NCBI GenBank assembly: GCA_026706225.1
Contig: JAPOZE010000422.1
Coordinates: forward strand, 1-9,307
DNA: 9,307 nucleotides
Direction: 5' to 3'
Origin: Acidobacteriota bacterium
Lineage (GTDB): Bacteria > Acidobacteriota > Terriglobia > Versatilivoradales > Versatilivoraceae
The stretch's first letter is position 1, and each line of letters starts with the position of its first letter. Made by a program: the position numbers and the translations under genes. Positions 7,410 to 9,307 of the stretch are shown here, in pieces. The notes beneath the pieces were generated by a model. The model was not told the origin of the DNA, made no database searches, and was given only the letters and a program-made list of their open reading frames with translations.

Positions 7410-7512
7410 AGCGCGGCGAAGGATTTCGAACCGCCCCTTTCCCGACCATGCCGAACGGCGGCCTCCTTCGACTGTCCTTCCCCACCATCCGCAGCACGCG
7501 AAACGCACACAC

Positions 7513-7518
7513 AAGGAG
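7513..7518 (+). promoter_or_regulatory. Ribosome binding site fixing the start of the metallo-hydrolase gene
   Basis: AAGGAG, a near-perfect Shine-Dalgarno sequence, sits five bases before ATG 7524. The reading frame stays open upstream to a GTG at 7386, but the ribosome site and the lipoprotein signal that starts at 7524 decide for the shorter form. Confidence 0.85.
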
Positions 7519-7523
7519 ATCCC

Positions 7524-8633
7524 ATGTCGAAGGCATTTCCGGTTCTCATCGCGATGGCACTGTCCCTGGCCGGGTGCGCCTCCGAGGCCCCATCGCCCGT
7601 TTCGGAGGAAGCCGCCACGCCCGATCGCCTTCTGGAAATCTACTGGGTGGATGTTGACGGGGGAGCCGCCACGCTGATCGTCACTCCCGGCGGCGAGTCG
7701 ATCCTGGTGGATGCCGGAGAGGACCGGGAAAGCCACGCCGCCCGGATCCACCAGGTGGCCAGCCAGGTCGCCGGCCTGACACGGATCGACCATTTCGTGG
7801 CGACCCACTGGCATGGAGATCACTACGCCGGAGCGACGCGGGTGCACCAGCGGATCCCCATCAGCAACTTCTACGATCGGGGTTTTCCCAGCGAAAGCGA
7901 CTATGCCGCCAAAGGCGACTTGAAGCGGGCCAAGGAGGGGATCGCCAAGTATCGGGAGACCACACAGGGTGGTTCCCGGACGCTCAAGCCCGGCGATGAG
8001 ATTGCGCTGAGGCAGTCAGCAGGACTGCCGAAAGTGGGGCTGCACTGCCTGGCCTCCGCGGGAGAGTTTCTGCCGACAAGCGGAAACTTCACTCGCAATC
8101 CGTCTTGCAGCGCCAGGACGTCCAAACCACCGGATGAAACCGACAATGGCCAGAGCCTGGTGCTGTTGTTGTCCTACGGTGGGTTTTCGTTCCTGGACAC
8201 CGGAGACCTGACCTGGGAGCTGGAAGCCGAGCTGGTCTGTCCGGTGAACCGGGTCGGAACGGTAGACCTGTTTCAAATCAGCCACCACGGACTGGACTCC
8301 AGCAACAACCCGGTCCTGATCGAGAGCATTCGGCCACGGGTCGTGGTCGTCAACAACGCTCCCCAAAAGGGGGCGGAGCCCGAGACCATGAAAACCCTGA
8401 TGCGGGTGGAGGGGATTGAAACCGTCTGGCAGGTTCATCGCAACCTTCGGACCGGTCCCGAGTTGAATACCCAGCCGCGGTTCATCGCCAACGCCGAGGG
8501 GACCGCCGGCGAGTTCATCAAGGCCACGGTCCGGGCGGATGGCACCTTTACGGTGCAGATCGGCAAGGAAGGCACCCTCGAGAGCTACGCCGCAAACTCC
8601 TCAAAAGCAGCAACCGCCGAGAATCAGGGTTGA
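7524..8633 (+). CDS. Lipoprotein with metallo-beta-lactamase-fold hydrolase domain (ComEC C-terminal-like)
   Basis: This is a 369-residue protein. Residues 1-17 form a lipoprotein signal with lipobox L15-A16-G17-C18; the mature N-terminal Cys is followed by Ala-Ser, not Asp, which by the E. coli rule favours the outer membrane. The linker to about residue 33 is Pro/Glu/Ala-rich. The hydrolase domain begins IYWVDVDGGAATLIVTPGGE (39-58) and ILVDAGE (60-66), the entry strands of ComEC/Rec2-type metallo-hydrolases. The metal-binding motif is THWHGDH (H95, H97, D99, H100), followed by FLDTGDLTWE (D225, D228) and SHHGLD (H254, H255). All expected ligand motifs are present, so it should be an active metal-dependent hydrolase. 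Relatives with the same 'VDVEGGAATL' and 'CPNNRLGTVD' style segments are, as I recall, frequent in Acidobacteriota; their substrate is unknown. ComEC itself is a membrane protein in DNA uptake; here there are no transmembrane or competence domains, so a DNA-uptake role should not be assumed. It lies 141 bases after the DUF1501 gene on the same strand, perhaps co-transcribed. Confidence 0.92.
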   Translation: MSKAFPVLIAMALSLAGCASEAPSPVSEEAATPDRLLEIYWVDVDGGAATLIVTPGGESILVDAGEDRESHAARIHQVASQVAGLTRIDHFVATHWHGDHYAGATRVHQRIPISNFYDRGFPSESDYAAKGDLKRAKEGIAKYRETTQGGSRTLKPGDEIALRQSAGLPKVGLHCLASAGEFLPTSGNFTRNPSCSARTSKPPDETDNGQSLVLLLSYGGFSFLDTGDLTWELEAELVCPVNRVGTVDLFQISHHGLDSSNNPVLIESIRPRVVVVNNAPQKGAEPETMKTLMRVEGIETVWQVHRNLRTGPELNTQPRFIANAEGTAGEFIKATVRADGTFTVQIGKEGTLESYAANSSKAATAENQG

Positions 8634-8665
8634 GCCCGCCGCACCCACCCTAATAAACCCCGACC

Positions 8666-9307
8666 TCAGGAAAACTTCCACTGCTTCACCCTTGGGGGGT
8701 GGGCTCGCACCGCCTCCTCGTTCACCTCGGTGCCCCAGCCCGGCCCGCTGGGCAGGTGCAGGTGTCCCTCCACGATGCTGGGTCTCACGGTCACCAGGTC
8801 GTCGTACCAGGGAACCGTATCGGGGTCGATTTCCATGATCCGCACGTTGGGAGCGACCGAGCAGAAGTGCGCGCTCATCAGGGTGGCCAGGGGGCTGTAA
8901 AAGTTGTGGGGAGCCACGTTCACCTCGTGGATATCCGCCAGGGAAGCAATCTTCAGGGATTCGGCCAATCCGTTCCAGGGGACATCGATGATGGCCACAT
9001 CCATGGATTGCTGTTCCAGGTAGGGCCTGTAGTCGCGCCTGCCGAACAGGCATTCACCCGAGGCCAGCGGGATTCGGGTGCCGCGGCGAATCCACTGCAA
9101 CGCCTTGGGGTCCCGGCTGTCGATCTCCACCCACAGCAGATCGAAGGGCTCCATGGCCCGGGCCATCTTCAGGAAGCCTTCGGTCTTGAAGTTGAAATTC
9201 AGGTCGACCAGGATATCCATGTCGGGACCTGCGCCTTGCCTGAAGGCTTCCAGTTGGTCGCACATGGCCCGCAGGACCGACCGTTCCGCGTTCAGGGCCG
9301 GAAACTC
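8666..9307 (-). CDS. Enolase-superfamily protein (mandelate racemase/muconate lactonizing type), C-terminal part
   Basis: The last 213 residues are in the window; the frame is open to the right edge, so the N-terminal capping domain and start lie outside. Numbering from the edge, this is the (beta/alpha)7-beta barrel with metal-ligand positions D35 (in LVDLN), E61 (in WVEID) and E85 (in ASGEC), at spacings of 26 and 24 close to those of D-galactonate dehydratase-type members. H134 in NVAPHN is the likely catalytic base. The usual EEP at the second metal ligand is replaced by VEID. Enzymes of this group remove a proton next to a carboxylate, giving dehydration, racemisation or cycloisomerisation of sugar acids and related compounds in the cytoplasm. 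The exact substrate cannot be called from half the protein. The gene ends 32 bases from the metallo-hydrolase gene, in convergent orientation, with no visible terminator between them. Confidence 0.9.
   Translation of the reverse strand, partial: EFPALNAERSVLRAMCDQLEAFRQGAGPDMDILVDLNFNFKTEGFLKMARAMEPFDLLWVEIDSRDPKALQWIRRGTRIPLASGECLFGRRDYRPYLEQQSMDVAIIDVPWNGLAESLKIASLADIHEVNVAPHNFYSPLATLMSAHFCSVAPNVRIMEIDPDTVPWYDDLVTVRPSIVEGHLHLPSGPGWGTEVNEEAVRAHPPRVKQWKFS

Noticed and set aside
7386..7523. 46-residue extension of the metallo-hydrolase from GTG 7386
   Set aside because: It would bury the lipoprotein signal peptide; AAGGAG before ATG 7524 decides the start.
5901..7847. Open frame of 648 codons on the minus strand across the DUF1501 gene and into the metallo-hydrolase gene
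   Set aside because: It spans two well-supported genes and the gap between them; its composition is that of a GC-rich shadow frame.

Overview
The window is GC-rich and densely coded, with short intergenic gaps. It holds the 3' end of a 5S rRNA gene, five complete protein genes and one protein gene cut by the right edge. The gene content points to a Gram-negative soil or marine heterotroph. The cytochrome-linked DUF1549/DUF1553 protein paired with a Tat-exported DUF1501 protein is typical of Planctomycetota, Verrucomicrobiota and Acidobacteriota. The LolA-like secreted protein, the lipoprotein metallo-hydrolase and the form of the enolase-superfamily protein resemble what I know from Acidobacteriota (Solibacter/Bryobacter-type and uncultivated relatives). 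I therefore favour Acidobacteriota, as an inference from protein style rather than a phylogeny.

Layout. (1) Positions 1-81: end of a 5S rRNA gene and its strong intrinsic terminator, closing an rRNA operon that lies to the left. (2) 214-1017 (+): a secreted protein with a probable LolA-like fold and unknown function. (3) 1034-2515 (-): a complete M17 leucyl aminopeptidase (PepA) with all metal and catalytic residues, converging on the previous gene. (4) 2516-2703: a 188-bp divergent control region with a fair promoter for pepA and a -10-like box immediately before the next gene. (5) 2704-8633 (+): three exported proteins that may form one transcription unit: a large cytochrome c/DUF1549/DUF1553 protein, a Tat-exported DUF1501 protein and a metallo-beta-lactamase-fold lipoprotein. 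(6) 8666-9307 (-): C-terminal barrel of an enolase-superfamily (mandelate racemase/muconate lactonizing type) protein running off the edge.

How the genes may work together. The 2704-8633 cluster consists entirely of proteins predicted to act outside the cytoplasm. The DUF1549/DUF1553 plus DUF1501 pair is widespread but biochemically undefined, and is often found near sulfatases and carbohydrate catabolism genes. A neighbouring sugar-acid-type enolase-superfamily enzyme fits polysaccharide or sugar-acid use, but nothing here proves it. The aminopeptidase and the LolA-like gene look like unrelated neighbours.

I do not see a clearly new system, phage, insertion sequence, CRISPR array or tRNA gene. 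The points most worth a second look are the cluster itself, the second CxxCH motif in the large protein, the purine-rich repeated linker between the DUF1553 and DUF1501 genes, and the altered metal-site motif of the enolase-superfamily protein.
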